A stretch of 64,000 nucleotides of DNA. Origin: Bacteroidota bacterium (lineage in GTDB: Bacteria; Bacteroidota; Bacteroidia; Chitinophagales; BACL12). The DNA is taken from the NCBI GenBank assembly GCA_016718035.1, contig JADKEK010000006.1, positions 1 to 64,000 on the forward strand. The letters are read 5' to 3'. A program made the translations under genes and the position numbers. Below the pieces are notes generated by a model. It was not told the origin of the DNA and did no database searches. It saw nothing but the letters and a program-made list of their open reading frames with translations. Position 1 is the stretch's first letter, and each line of letters starts with the position of its first letter. Below, one piece after another: positions 47,752 to 55,886 of this stretch.

Positions 47752-48809
47752 TGCAGGAATTTGATGATGATATAGAAATTGGTGATTCAGGGAGTGAATC
47801 CGATGAAGAATTATACGAACATTATCGTGTAGTTACCGACCGGAAACAAGAACCTTTGCGCATCGATAAATTTTTATTTAACCGTATTGAAAATATTTCC
47901 AGAACGCGCATCCAAAGTGCTGCTGAAGCAGGTTGTATTTTAGTCAACCAAAAACCGGTTAAGTCGAATTATAAAATAAAACCATTCGACGAAATAGTTG
48001 TGGTGCTGCCACAAAAACCGGCTAAGTATGATGTTAAGGCAGAAAACATTCCAATTGATATTGTATATGAAGATGATGATGTAGTGCTCATTAATAAAAA
48101 GCCGGGAATGGTGGTGCATCCGGGACTGGGAAATTTTTCCGGAACTTTGGTAAATGCGTTGTTATATCATTTCGAACAACTGCCGGCTAAACAAGATGAA
48201 CCTTATCGGCCGGGTTTAGTACATCGTATCGATAAATTTACTTCGGGATTAATAATTGCCGCAAAAAATGAATTTGCAATGGCGCATTTGGCAAAACAAT
48301 TTTTTGACCATACCATTAATCGTCGTTATAATGCCTTAGTTTGGGGTGAATTTGACGAACAGGAGGGAACAGTAGTTGGCAATATTGCCAGACATCAACG
48401 ATTCAGAAAAATATTTACCGTATATCCTCCCGGAGGGGAAATTGGCAAACATGCCGTTACCCATTACAAAGTATTGGAAAGTTTTGGGCATACCAGTTTA
48501 ATTGAATGTAAACTCGAAACTGGAAGAACCCATCAGATAAGGGTGCACATGCAACATATTGGTCATCCTGTGTTTAGTGACAATACTTACGGTGGCGATA
48601 AAATCGTTAGAGGTACAATTTATACCAAATACCGTCAGTTTGTAGACAATTGTTTTGCGTTAATACCGCGTCAGGCATTACACGCTCGTTCTTTAGGATT
48701 TATTCACCCTAAAACAGGAAAAGAAATGTATTTTGAAACCGAATTACCGGCCGATTTTTTAGCAGCAACTGAAAAATGGCGGGCGTATTCGAAACATATA
48801 AAACTGTAA
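47751..48809 (+). CDS. RluA-family 23S rRNA pseudouridine synthase (RluD-like)
   Basis: A 352-residue protein with an N-terminal acidic tail, an S4 RNA-binding domain (about 38-95, RIDKFLFNRIENISRTRIQ) and a catalytic domain. GLVHRIDKFTSGLIIAAK near residue 160 contains the catalytic Asp in HRID; the usual Asp after Lys is Phe here. LETGRTHQIRVHMQHIGHPV and LHARSLGFIHP follow as in RluD. It converts uridines of the large-subunit rRNA to pseudouridine. Its ATG overlaps the lipB stop. Confidence 0.88.
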   Translation: MQEFDDDIEIGDSGSESDEELYEHYRVVTDRKQEPLRIDKFLFNRIENISRTRIQSAAEAGCILVNQKPVKSNYKIKPFDEIVVVLPQKPAKYDVKAENIPIDIVYEDDDVVLINKKPGMVVHPGLGNFSGTLVNALLYHFEQLPAKQDEPYRPGLVHRIDKFTSGLIIAAKNEFAMAHLAKQFFDHTINRRYNALVWGEFDEQEGTVVGNIARHQRFRKIFTVYPPGGEIGKHAVTHYKVLESFGHTSLIECKLETGRTHQIRVHMQHIGHPVFSDNTYGGDKIVRGTIYTKYRQFVDNCFALIPRQALHARSLGFIHPKTGKEMYFETELPADFLAATEKWRAYSKHIKL

Positions 48810-48830
48810 AAATTAGTATCTTTCGATTTT

Positions 48831-50021
48831 ATGCGATTAGGAATTTACCTCATATTAATGCTCGTTTGTTGCAGCAGCAATTTGTTATTTGCGCAAGAAA
48901 GATGCGGAACAGCTGCTATTTTGGAACAAATGAAAACGACCAATCCGGAAATATATGCTAAAATTCAGGAGAGGAGTAAAACTCAGGTAAATGCCAAAAT
49001 CACAGACGACATTTATATAATTCCTGTCGTAGTACACATTGTTTACAATACAGAAGCAGAAAATTTAGACGATACTCGCGTTTACACGCAGATGAATGTC
49101 TTAAACGAAGATTTTCGTCGCTTAAATGCAGACATTGAATTTTGCCTTGCATTTTATGACCCAAACGGTGATTCCACTACCGGAATTATCCGAACCTATA
49201 CCGACACTACGGAATGGCTCTTGAGTTTTTCTGAAGAAGTTAAAAAAACCAGCCAAATGGGCGATGATGCCTGGCCGGCGTCTTCCTATTTGAATATTTG
49301 GGTTTGCGATTTGCAAGATGGTATTTTAGGATATGCCGTTTCTCCCGGTGCAAGCCCTGAAGTAGACGGTGTTGTAATTGATTATAAGAATTTCGGCATA
49401 GCCGATGTAAGCTCTAAACCATATGATTTAGGTCGCACATGCACGCATGAAATAGGACACTGGCTGGGTTTAACCCACGTTTGGGGCGATGACGGTGGCA
49501 CCTGTGCTGGTTCTGATGGTATCGATGATACACCAGATCAGTCTGAAGCAACATATGGTTGTCCAAGCGATGTATTATTAGATGATTGTTCAACTGAGGC
49601 ACCCGGAATTATGTACCAAAACTATATGGATTACACCAATGACGCCTGTATGAACTTGTTTACACAGGATCAAACAAGCAGAATGCGTTCTGTTATGGAA
49701 ACCTATAGGGCATCCTTACTTACATCAGCGGCAGGTTGCAACGAAATTGGCCCGCTACCTGGCGATATTGCTGAAATCTTAGTTTACCCTGTTCCTACTT
49801 CGGGTCAGTTTACAATTTCTATCCAAAACTTTTTGGGTTATCAAGACAATTTCAATATTGCAGTGTATAATAGTCTTGGGCAAATAATTGCCTCTGCAAA
49901 TCCGGCCGCAGCTAACAATGTAGCACAATACTTCGACTTAAGTTATTTAGCAGCAGGTTGTTACATAGTTAAGGTGTTTAATGGAACCTACTTCTTATCC
50001 CAACAGTTTATGGTATATTGA
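48831..50021 (+). CDS. Secreted M43 (pappalysin-like) metalloprotease with T9SS sorting domain, first of two
   Basis: A 396-residue protein. After a signal peptide (about 1-21) comes a propeptide-like part, then the catalytic domain with HEIGHWLGLTH (zinc His at 206, 210, 216; Glu 207) and a Met-turn YMDY. From about residue 305 a T9SS sorting domain begins (VYPVPTSGQFTISI). Compared with the next gene it lacks about 16 residues between RRLN and the IEFC strand. It probably digests extracellular protein at or beyond the outer membrane. It begins 21 bases after the pseudouridine synthase gene. Confidence 0.88.
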   Translation: MRLGIYLILMLVCCSSNLLFAQERCGTAAILEQMKTTNPEIYAKIQERSKTQVNAKITDDIYIIPVVVHIVYNTEAENLDDTRVYTQMNVLNEDFRRLNADIEFCLAFYDPNGDSTTGIIRTYTDTTEWLLSFSEEVKKTSQMGDDAWPASSYLNIWVCDLQDGILGYAVSPGASPEVDGVVIDYKNFGIADVSSKPYDLGRTCTHEIGHWLGLTHVWGDDGGTCAGSDGIDDTPDQSEATYGCPSDVLLDDCSTEAPGIMYQNYMDYTNDACMNLFTQDQTSRMRSVMETYRASLLTSAAGCNEIGPLPGDIAEILVYPVPTSGQFTISIQNFLGYQDNFNIAVYNSLGQIIASANPAAANNVAQYFDLSYLAAGCYIVKVFNGTYFLSQQFMVY

Positions 50022-50112
50022 ACTATAGTTCAAAATTGTTTGCAAATTGTCAATAAGGTGCCAACTTTCAAATAAACTTTTACAGATATGGTAAAATTTT
50101 AGGGGTTCTGTT

Positions 50113-50120
50113 TAACTTTG
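50113..50120 (+). promoter_or_regulatory. -7 promoter element TAACTTTG
   Basis: Match to TAnnTTTG, 31 bases before the ATG at 50152, giving the second M43 gene its own promoter. Confidence 0.45.
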
Positions 50121-50151
50121 TTGACAATCTGTAAATTTAATCCTATCAATA

Positions 50152-51447
50152 ATGAAAAAAGCTTTATTTGCCGGTTTATTACTGGCTTTATCAACAGTTA
50201 GTTTTAGCCAAACTGTAACGCGTTGTGGCTCAAATACTTACCTTAAACAATTAGAAGAAAATTTTCCTGAAGAATTTGCTTCAATTAAGGAAGCTGCATT
50301 GAGACGAGATGCTAATAAGGTAACTACCACCTACAAAACTAATGGTGGCGTTTATACAATTCCAGTTGTAGTGCATGTGGTTTACAGCGCCGCGTCACAA
50401 AATATTGATGAAGCCTTCATTTTATCTCAAATTGATGTATTAAATGCTGACTATAGAAGACTTAACGAAGATGCAGATGAAACTCCTGCAGCATTTGAAG
50501 GTTTAGCTGCAGATACTGAAATTGAATTCTGTTTGGCTCAACAGGATCCTGATGGTGTTGCCCACAGCGGAATCACCAGAACAGAAACTGATATAAGCAG
50601 TTGGAGTTTATTTGTTGCAGTTGGAGCTGATAATTACTCTGATAACGTAAAATTTACAGCCAAAGGCGGTGAAGACGCATGGCCTAAAACTGATTATTTA
50701 AATATTTGGGTATGTAACCTAACAGGTGGTGTATTAGGTTATGCCACTCCTCCAGGTGGCCCTTCCGGAAAAGATGGTGTAGTTATCGGCTACAAATATT
50801 TTGGCGATGACAGCCCGGGTGGCGTTTACAATAAAGGTCGCACGGCTACTCATGAGGTAGGTCACTGGTTAGGTTTAAATCACACTTGGGGTGATGATGA
50901 TTTTGCAGCTGAACCGCAATGTGGTGGTTCTGATGGCATTGCTGATACACCAAATCAGGAAGATGCTACTTATGGCAATCCTTCATTCCCACGTCTTGAT
51001 GATTGTTCTCCTTCAAGTCCGGGAATCATGTTTATGAATTACATGGACTATGTGGATGATGGCGCAATGAATATGTTTTCAGAAGACCAAGCTTCAGAAA
51101 TGCGCGACGTAATTGAAAATGATCGTGAGTCGTTATTAGTATCTCAAGGTTGTGTGCAAGGTGGAGTTGATGTAAATGAAGTATTAAAAAATCAATTAAT
51201 ACAACTAAGTATTTATCCGAACCCTTCTAGTGGTGAATTTGTTTTTGAAATGAAGAATTTCGTACACAATGAACTAACTATTGAAGTATATAATTTGACT
51301 GGTCAGTTAATTGATCAAATAAGTACAACAAATAAAGGTGAGGAACATGTTGTGTTTGATGCCAGCAATTTAAGTGCAGGTGATTATATGGTTAAAGCTT
51401 CAGATGGCGAGTTTTATTTGACTCAAAAAATTACGGTTATTAAATAA
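50152..51447 (+). CDS. Secreted M43 (pappalysin-like) metalloprotease with T9SS sorting domain, second of two
   Basis: A 431-residue paralog of the preceding gene. Signal peptide 1-20; catalytic motif HEVGHWLGLNH with zinc His at 234, 238 and 244; NYMDY Met-turn; T9SS domain from about 345 (IYPNPSSGEFVFEM, then LSAGDYMVKA). It retains the DADETPAAFEGLAADT segment missing from the first copy. Both proteins have the Cys pairs typical of M43 cytophagalysin-like enzymes. Predicted surface or secreted protease. It has its own promoter element and is followed by a terminator. Confidence 0.9.
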   Translation: MKKALFAGLLLALSTVSFSQTVTRCGSNTYLKQLEENFPEEFASIKEAALRRDANKVTTTYKTNGGVYTIPVVVHVVYSAASQNIDEAFILSQIDVLNADYRRLNEDADETPAAFEGLAADTEIEFCLAQQDPDGVAHSGITRTETDISSWSLFVAVGADNYSDNVKFTAKGGEDAWPKTDYLNIWVCNLTGGVLGYATPPGGPSGKDGVVIGYKYFGDDSPGGVYNKGRTATHEVGHWLGLNHTWGDDDFAAEPQCGGSDGIADTPNQEDATYGNPSFPRLDDCSPSSPGIMFMNYMDYVDDGAMNMFSEDQASEMRDVIENDRESLLVSQGCVQGGVDVNEVLKNQLIQLSIYPNPSSGEFVFEMKNFVHNELTIEVYNLTGQLIDQISTTNKGEEHVVFDASNLSAGDYMVKASDGEFYLTQKITVIK

Positions 51448-51477
51448 TATTATGCTTAATTACCATTAAATAATTAC

Positions 51478-51514
51478 AGAGTGGTTGGGCGTTAAACCTA
51501 ACCACTCTTTTTTT
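51478..51514 (+). terminator. Rho-independent terminator after the second M43 gene
   Basis: AGAGTGGTTGGG pairs with CCTAACCACTCT (one G-T pair) around a 7-base loop, followed by a T run, 30 bases after the stop at 51447 and just before mqnE. Confidence 0.85.
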
Positions 51515-51530
51515 ATATAAATTTTCGAAG

Positions 51531-52730
51531 ATGACACGTGAAGAAGATATTCAGCAATTAATTGAGACCACAACAACCAATGAGCAATTGCGCTCAATTG
51601 CAAAAAAAATACTTGTCGGAGAACGCATTTCATTTGAAGATGGCGTGACGTTATATGAGCAGGCAAGTTTGAGTTTTGTAGGAACATTGGCAGATTATAT
51701 TCGAACCAAAAAACATGGCAGTGTAACTTATTTTAACCGTAATTTCCATATCGAACCTACTAATCTTTGTGTATTCGATTGCAAATTTTGTTCGTATTCG
51801 CGCTTGCTTAAACAACGCAGTGAAGGTTGGGTGATGTCGAGTGATGAAATGCTGGATATTGTGCGCTCTTACCAAAACAAACCTGTTACCGAAGTGCATG
51901 TTGTTGGTGGTGTTTTGCCGGAATTAAATTTGAGATGGTTTGCGGATATAATTCGCGATATTAAAATTTTGCGGCCGGAATTACACGTGAAAGGATTTAC
52001 TGCTGTTGAATTGGAATACATGATTCGCAAAGCAAAAATGTCGATTCGCGAAGGATTGCAATTTTTAAAAGATGCCGGATTAGGTTCTTTGCCAGGTGGC
52101 GGTGCAGAAATATTTGACGAAACTGTTCGTGCACAAATTTGTGCTGATAAATGCGATTCAGCAACATGGCTCGAAATACATAAAACAGCACATGAATTAG
52201 GATTGCCAAGTAATGCAACTATTCTATATGGACATGTTGAAAGTTATACCAACAGGGTGGACCATATGGAACGTTTGCGTAAATTACAAGATGAAACAGG
52301 TGGATTTAATTGTTTTATTCCACTGAAATTCAGAAATAAAAATAACCAAATGGAAAATGTGCAGGAAGTAAGCGTGATTGAAGATTTACGCAACTATGCC
52401 ATTGCCAGAATTTATTTAGATAATTTCCCGCATATCAAAGCGTATTGGCCAATGATTGGCAGACAAAATGCGCAGTTAAGTCTCAATTTTGGAGTAAATG
52501 ATATTGATGGTACTATTGATGATACCACAAAAATTTATTCTATGGCCGGCGCCGAAGAACAATCACCGGTGATGAGCACTAAAGAAATTTGTGAACTCAT
52601 TTTAACGGCAGGAAAAATTCCAGTTGAAAGAGATACTGTATATCATACCATTAAAAATTATGCTAATGTTGATTTAGACGCTGAATTTGGTGTCGATCAT
52701 TTTGTGAATTTGCCCATAATTAATAACTGA
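51531..52730 (+). CDS. mqnE: Aminofutalosine synthase MqnE
   Basis: A 399-residue radical SAM enzyme. NRNFHIEPTNLCVFDCKFCS carries the CxxxCxxC iron-sulfur motif near residue 78. VHVVGGVLPELNLRWFADII and GLGSLPGGGAEIFDETVR are the MqnE family blocks, and MERLRKLQDETGGFNCFIPL the C-terminal one. It joins the chorismate-derived enolpyruvyl benzoate to adenosine to give aminofutalosine in menaquinone biosynthesis. It is followed directly by a phosphatase and then mqnA, which acts just before it. Confidence 0.93.
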   Translation: MTREEDIQQLIETTTTNEQLRSIAKKILVGERISFEDGVTLYEQASLSFVGTLADYIRTKKHGSVTYFNRNFHIEPTNLCVFDCKFCSYSRLLKQRSEGWVMSSDEMLDIVRSYQNKPVTEVHVVGGVLPELNLRWFADIIRDIKILRPELHVKGFTAVELEYMIRKAKMSIREGLQFLKDAGLGSLPGGGAEIFDETVRAQICADKCDSATWLEIHKTAHELGLPSNATILYGHVESYTNRVDHMERLRKLQDETGGFNCFIPLKFRNKNNQMENVQEVSVIEDLRNYAIARIYLDNFPHIKAYWPMIGRQNAQLSLNFGVNDIDGTIDDTTKIYSMAGAEEQSPVMSTKEICELILTAGKIPVERDTVYHTIKNYANVDLDAEFGVDHFVNLPIINN

Positions 52731-52731
52731 T

Positions 52732-53340
52732 TTGGAAAAGGAAATATTTATTATCCGACATGGCGAAACCGATTTCAACCAGTTGGGAATTGTGCAGGGA
52801 AAAGGTGTCAACAGTTCTATTAATGCTAAAGGAACGCAGCAGGCTCAGGCTTTTTTTGAAGCTTACAGCAACGAAAATTTTGAAAAAATTTATATTTCTC
52901 AATTACAACGAACTGCACAAACAGTTGCTCCTTTCAGCGAACTAAATATTCCGGTTGAAATACATGAAGGTCTTGATGAAATAAGTTGGGGTATTCATGA
53001 AGGAAAAAAAGATGGTGATACCTTTAAGGACTTTTATCGCATTTTACATTTATGGCAAGCAGGTGAAACTACCGAAAAAATTGATGAAGGTGAAAGCCCT
53101 GAAGAAGTGCAACTTCGGCAGCAAAAATTTGTAAAAATGTTGCTGGCTACCAAAGAAAAGAAAATCCTCATTTGCAGTCACGGAAGAGCAATTCGCATAT
53201 TGTTATGCACTATGCTCAACCAACCACTTAAAGATATGGACACCTTTCCGCACCACAATGTAAGTTTGTATAAAATGTACTATGATGCGAACGGTTTTAA
53301 AATAGTTTTGTTTAATGATATAGGACACTTAAATGGATAA
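52732..53340 (+). CDS. Histidine phosphatase family protein
   Basis: A 202-residue protein. The TTG at 52732, one base after the mqnE stop, is the only start that keeps the catalytic block IIRHGETDFNQ (residues 7-17). CSHGRAIRI near 145 holds the second His; DEISWGIHEGK supplies the acid. It is of the phosphoglycerate-mutase-like (GpmB/CobC-type) branch. No menaquinone step needs a phosphatase here, so its role is unknown. Its end overlaps the mqnA ATG by eight bases. Confidence 0.85.
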   Translation: MEKEIFIIRHGETDFNQLGIVQGKGVNSSINAKGTQQAQAFFEAYSNENFEKIYISQLQRTAQTVAPFSELNIPVEIHEGLDEISWGIHEGKKDGDTFKDFYRILHLWQAGETTEKIDEGESPEEVQLRQQKFVKMLLATKEKKILICSHGRAIRILLCTMLNQPLKDMDTFPHHNVSLYKMYYDANGFKIVLFNDIGHLNG

Positions 53341-54103
53341 TAAGTATATCATTTCGCTGGTTAGTTATCTCAACACCAAACCATTTTTATATGGGCTGGA
53401 AAATGCTGCTATAAAAGAAAAACTCGATTTACAACTCGATATTCCATCCGTAGGCGGGAAAAAAATTCTCAATGGTTCTGTTGATATCGGTCTTGTTCCT
53501 GTTGCTGTTTTAGCCAAATTAGACGATGCACGAATTATTACCGATTATTGCATTGGTGCTGATGGTCCTGTGAAAAGTGTGAGTATATTTTCTGAACAAC
53601 CAATCGATAAAATAGAAAAGGTGTTTTTAGATTATCATTCGCTTACATCCGTGCAACTTGTTAAAATATTATTGAGAGAATACTGGCAGGTAAATCCTAT
53701 ACAAATTGCTGCTGAAACCGGTTATATCGACCAAATAAAAGGCACAACTGCGGGTTTGGTAATTGGGGACAGAGCATTAGCGCTCAATAAAAAATTCGCT
53801 TATGTTTATGATTTAAGTGAAGCGTGGAAACAGATGACAGGTTTGCCATTTGTATTTGCAGCATGGATTACCCGCAAAACAATTCCTGAGGGTATCATTT
53901 TCGAAATTAATGAAGCACTTAAATTTGGTGTGCAACATATTGATTTAGTTGCAAAAAATTATACGCATCCCAATTTTTCTATTGCAGAAGTGCAGGATTA
54001 TTTGCAAAACGATATTAGTTATAATCTTGATAATACAAAACGAAGAGCCTTAGATTTATTCATCAGCAAAGTAAGGTCGAATACCAATATTGAAGTAGAA
54101 TAA
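53333..54103 (+). CDS. mqnA: Chorismate dehydratase MqnA
   Basis: A 256-residue protein beginning YIISLVSYLNTKPFLYGLE, the MqnA signature, with GSVDIGLVPVAVLAKL, SVQLVKILL and GLVIGDRALAL, all typical of this periplasmic-binding-fold enzyme. It dehydrates chorismate to 3-enolpyruvylbenzoate, the first step of the futalosine menaquinone pathway. Its start overlaps the phosphatase gene by eight bases. It is convergent with the nucleoside phosphorylase gene, which ends one base away. Confidence 0.9.
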   Translation: MDNKYIISLVSYLNTKPFLYGLENAAIKEKLDLQLDIPSVGGKKILNGSVDIGLVPVAVLAKLDDARIITDYCIGADGPVKSVSIFSEQPIDKIEKVFLDYHSLTSVQLVKILLREYWQVNPIQIAAETGYIDQIKGTTAGLVIGDRALALNKKFAYVYDLSEAWKQMTGLPFVFAAWITRKTIPEGIIFEINEALKFGVQHIDLVAKNYTHPNFSIAEVQDYLQNDISYNLDNTKRRALDLFISKVRSNTNIEVE

Positions 54104-54104
54104 T

Positions 54105-54977
54105 TTACAATCCTGCTATAAACGTAAGCCCGTGACGGATGAGATTTTCAACTGCTGCTGTCGGGTCAGCACTAAACGTTCCCGTTGCTCTATTGGCGAG
54201 CAAAACATTTAACGACAAACATTGATGTTGCAACACACGCGATAAACCAAACATAGTGGCTGTTTCCATTTCTATATTGGTAATTCGCCAGTCTAAATGA
54301 CGAAAACTCCTTAAATCGTTATAGAATTCAGGATGAGTTAAGGTATATCCAACTGCTCGCCCTTGCGGCGCATAAAAACCCGGCGCAGTTAATGTAATGC
54401 CTTTTATAAAAGTATTATCTAATTGCGCTAACAAATGTGTATCAGCACTAAAAACATATGGGTGAATGGTGTTATTGAAATAACAATGCAATTTAAATTG
54501 TTCGCAAATAGCGGCTTCTTCTTTGGTGTTTTCAAATTGGTAAAAATGTAACACATTATCAATCCCTATTCCAAAGCCGGATGCCAATAAACTATTAACA
54601 GGAATATCTGCCTGAATGGCGCCGGATGTTCCGAAACGAATTATCTGTAATGGATTAGCTACCGCATTAAATGATTGAGTGTTAAAATTATAATTGCGTA
54701 GAATATTTAATTCATTAAATACAATATCAATATTATCTGGACCAATTCCTGTTGAAATTACCGTAATACGTTTATGTCCGATATAACCGGTATGCGTAAT
54801 AAATTCGCGTTTTTGCACACGATGTTCAATACGGTCGAAATGTTTACTCACCATAGCAACCCTGTCCGGATCACCAACTGTAATAACGGTGTCTGCAACT
54901 TGTTCTGGTAATAAATGCAGATGGTAAACACTGCCATCGCTGTTTAAAATAAGCTCCGATGATGAAGTTGTTGACAT
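54105..54977 (-). CDS. Nucleoside phosphorylase (uridine-phosphorylase family)
   Basis: A 290-residue enzyme. VITVGDPDRVAMV near residue 30 is the phosphate-binding loop; VISTGIGPDNIDIVFNE and RFGTSGAIQADIPVN are the family blocks; ITNIEMETATMFGLSRVL near 235 binds the ribose and base. It cleaves a nucleoside with phosphate. Uridine is a reasonable guess; the futalosine gene mqnA next door raises the alternative that a futalosine-type substrate is used, which the sequence does not settle. Confidence 0.85.
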   Translation of the reverse strand: MSTTSSSELILNSDGSVYHLHLLPEQVADTVITVGDPDRVAMVSKHFDRIEHRVQKREFITHTGYIGHKRITVISTGIGPDNIDIVFNELNILRNYNFNTQSFNAVANPLQIIRFGTSGAIQADIPVNSLLASGFGIGIDNVLHFYQFENTKEEAAICEQFKLHCYFNNTIHPYVFSADTHLLAQLDNTFIKGITLTAPGFYAPQGRAVGYTLTHPEFYNDLRSFRHLDWRITNIEMETATMFGLSRVLQHQCLSLNVLLANRATGTFSADPTAAVENLIRHGLTFIAGL

Positions 54978-54984
54978 ATACCTA

Positions 54985-54992
54985 CAAAGTTA
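54985..54992 (-). promoter_or_regulatory. -7 promoter element TAACTTTG
   Basis: Minus-strand match to TAnnTTTG, 7 bases before the ATG at 54977. It pairs with the divergent element at 55010-55017. Confidence 0.5.
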
Positions 54993-55009
54993 ATTGTAAA
55001 AATTCTGAT

Positions 55010-55017
55010 TATTTTTG
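55010..55017 (+). promoter_or_regulatory. -7 promoter element TATTTTTG
   Basis: Match to TAnnTTTG, 8 bases before the ATG at 55026. It overlaps the GTG at 55017, which rules that codon out as a start. Part of a compact divergent promoter. Confidence 0.5.
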
Positions 55018-55025
55018 TGCCCGGA

Positions 55026-55886
55026 ATGAGTGAGCAGCTAAAGCAAATATTTGTCCCAACTGATTTCTCCTCGGCTTCAGTGGCGGCTTTACAATATGCT
55101 ATATATATAGGTAACAGAACAAATTCGCATATCCATCTGGTCCATTTTGCCCTACGGGAATCATTAAAAGAAAAAAACGACACTGCATCTGCTTATAAGG
55201 CCAAATTACGCACACTGGAAACCAGGCTGGATGAAATGAAGAATACCAGTGGCGCTGCCTTCAGAATTACTACCGAAGTTATCACTACCAATGAACCTAT
55301 TTCAGGTTTGATACATGATTATGGATTAAAAATTGGCGCCGAACTAGCCTGTATCGGCACTTTTGGTTCTGATTCAAAACCGAATAAGTTTAACCTGGGA
55401 AATAACACCGAAAAACTGGTAAAAAGTGTCGACTTCCCTGTGCTTACTTGCAGAGATGTTAAGTCGCCTATTCAGTTTAAAAACTTCCTTTTGCCAATCG
55501 ATTTAACAAAATATACAAGCGAAAAGGTGGAACGAATTATCCGTTTTGCCAAAGGATTTGATGCTACCATCCACCTGGTTGCTGTTTCTGAGTTTTTGGA
55601 AGAATTCATTTCAAGCAAAACAGCACTTGAGGAAAAAATGGAAGAGGCTGCAGAAACAATTCGCAATCATGGCCTCAAATGCACAACCGAAATGATTCGC
55701 CACGACATGGTGAGCAATTCTATTCTGTTATATGCCGATGAAATTGATGCCGACTTGCTTGTAATTATGAGTCACGCCGAAAATAAATTTAATCAGCTCA
55801 TATTTGGCTCGCGCATAAATAAAGTGATTTCACACAGCACTATACCTGTGTTAAGTTTCCGTCCTGAAGATGAAGACAGCGAATAA
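55026..55886 (+). CDS. Universal stress protein with two domains
   Basis: A 286-residue protein, ATG at 55026. The first USP domain starts KQIFVPTDFSSASVAALQYA. The second starts about residue 150 with NFLLPIDLTKYTSEKV and ends with LLVIMSHAENKFNQLIFGSR followed by VISHSTIPVLSFRP. It is the second tandem USP of the window; the two differ clearly, so they are not a recent duplication. It ends one base from the convergent protease gene. Confidence 0.88.
   Translation: MSEQLKQIFVPTDFSSASVAALQYAIYIGNRTNSHIHLVHFALRESLKEKNDTASAYKAKLRTLETRLDEMKNTSGAAFRITTEVITTNEPISGLIHDYGLKIGAELACIGTFGSDSKPNKFNLGNNTEKLVKSVDFPVLTCRDVKSPIQFKNFLLPIDLTKYTSEKVERIIRFAKGFDATIHLVAVSEFLEEFISSKTALEEKMEEAAETIRNHGLKCTTEMIRHDMVSNSILLYADEIDADLLVIMSHAENKFNQLIFGSRINKVISHSTIPVLSFRPEDEDSE

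Noticed and set aside
54105..54977. Futalosine hydrolase MqnB call for the phosphorylase next to mqnA
   Set aside because: The protein has the GDPDRV and EMETATMF layout of uridine-phosphorylase-type enzymes; proximity alone does not justify MqnB.
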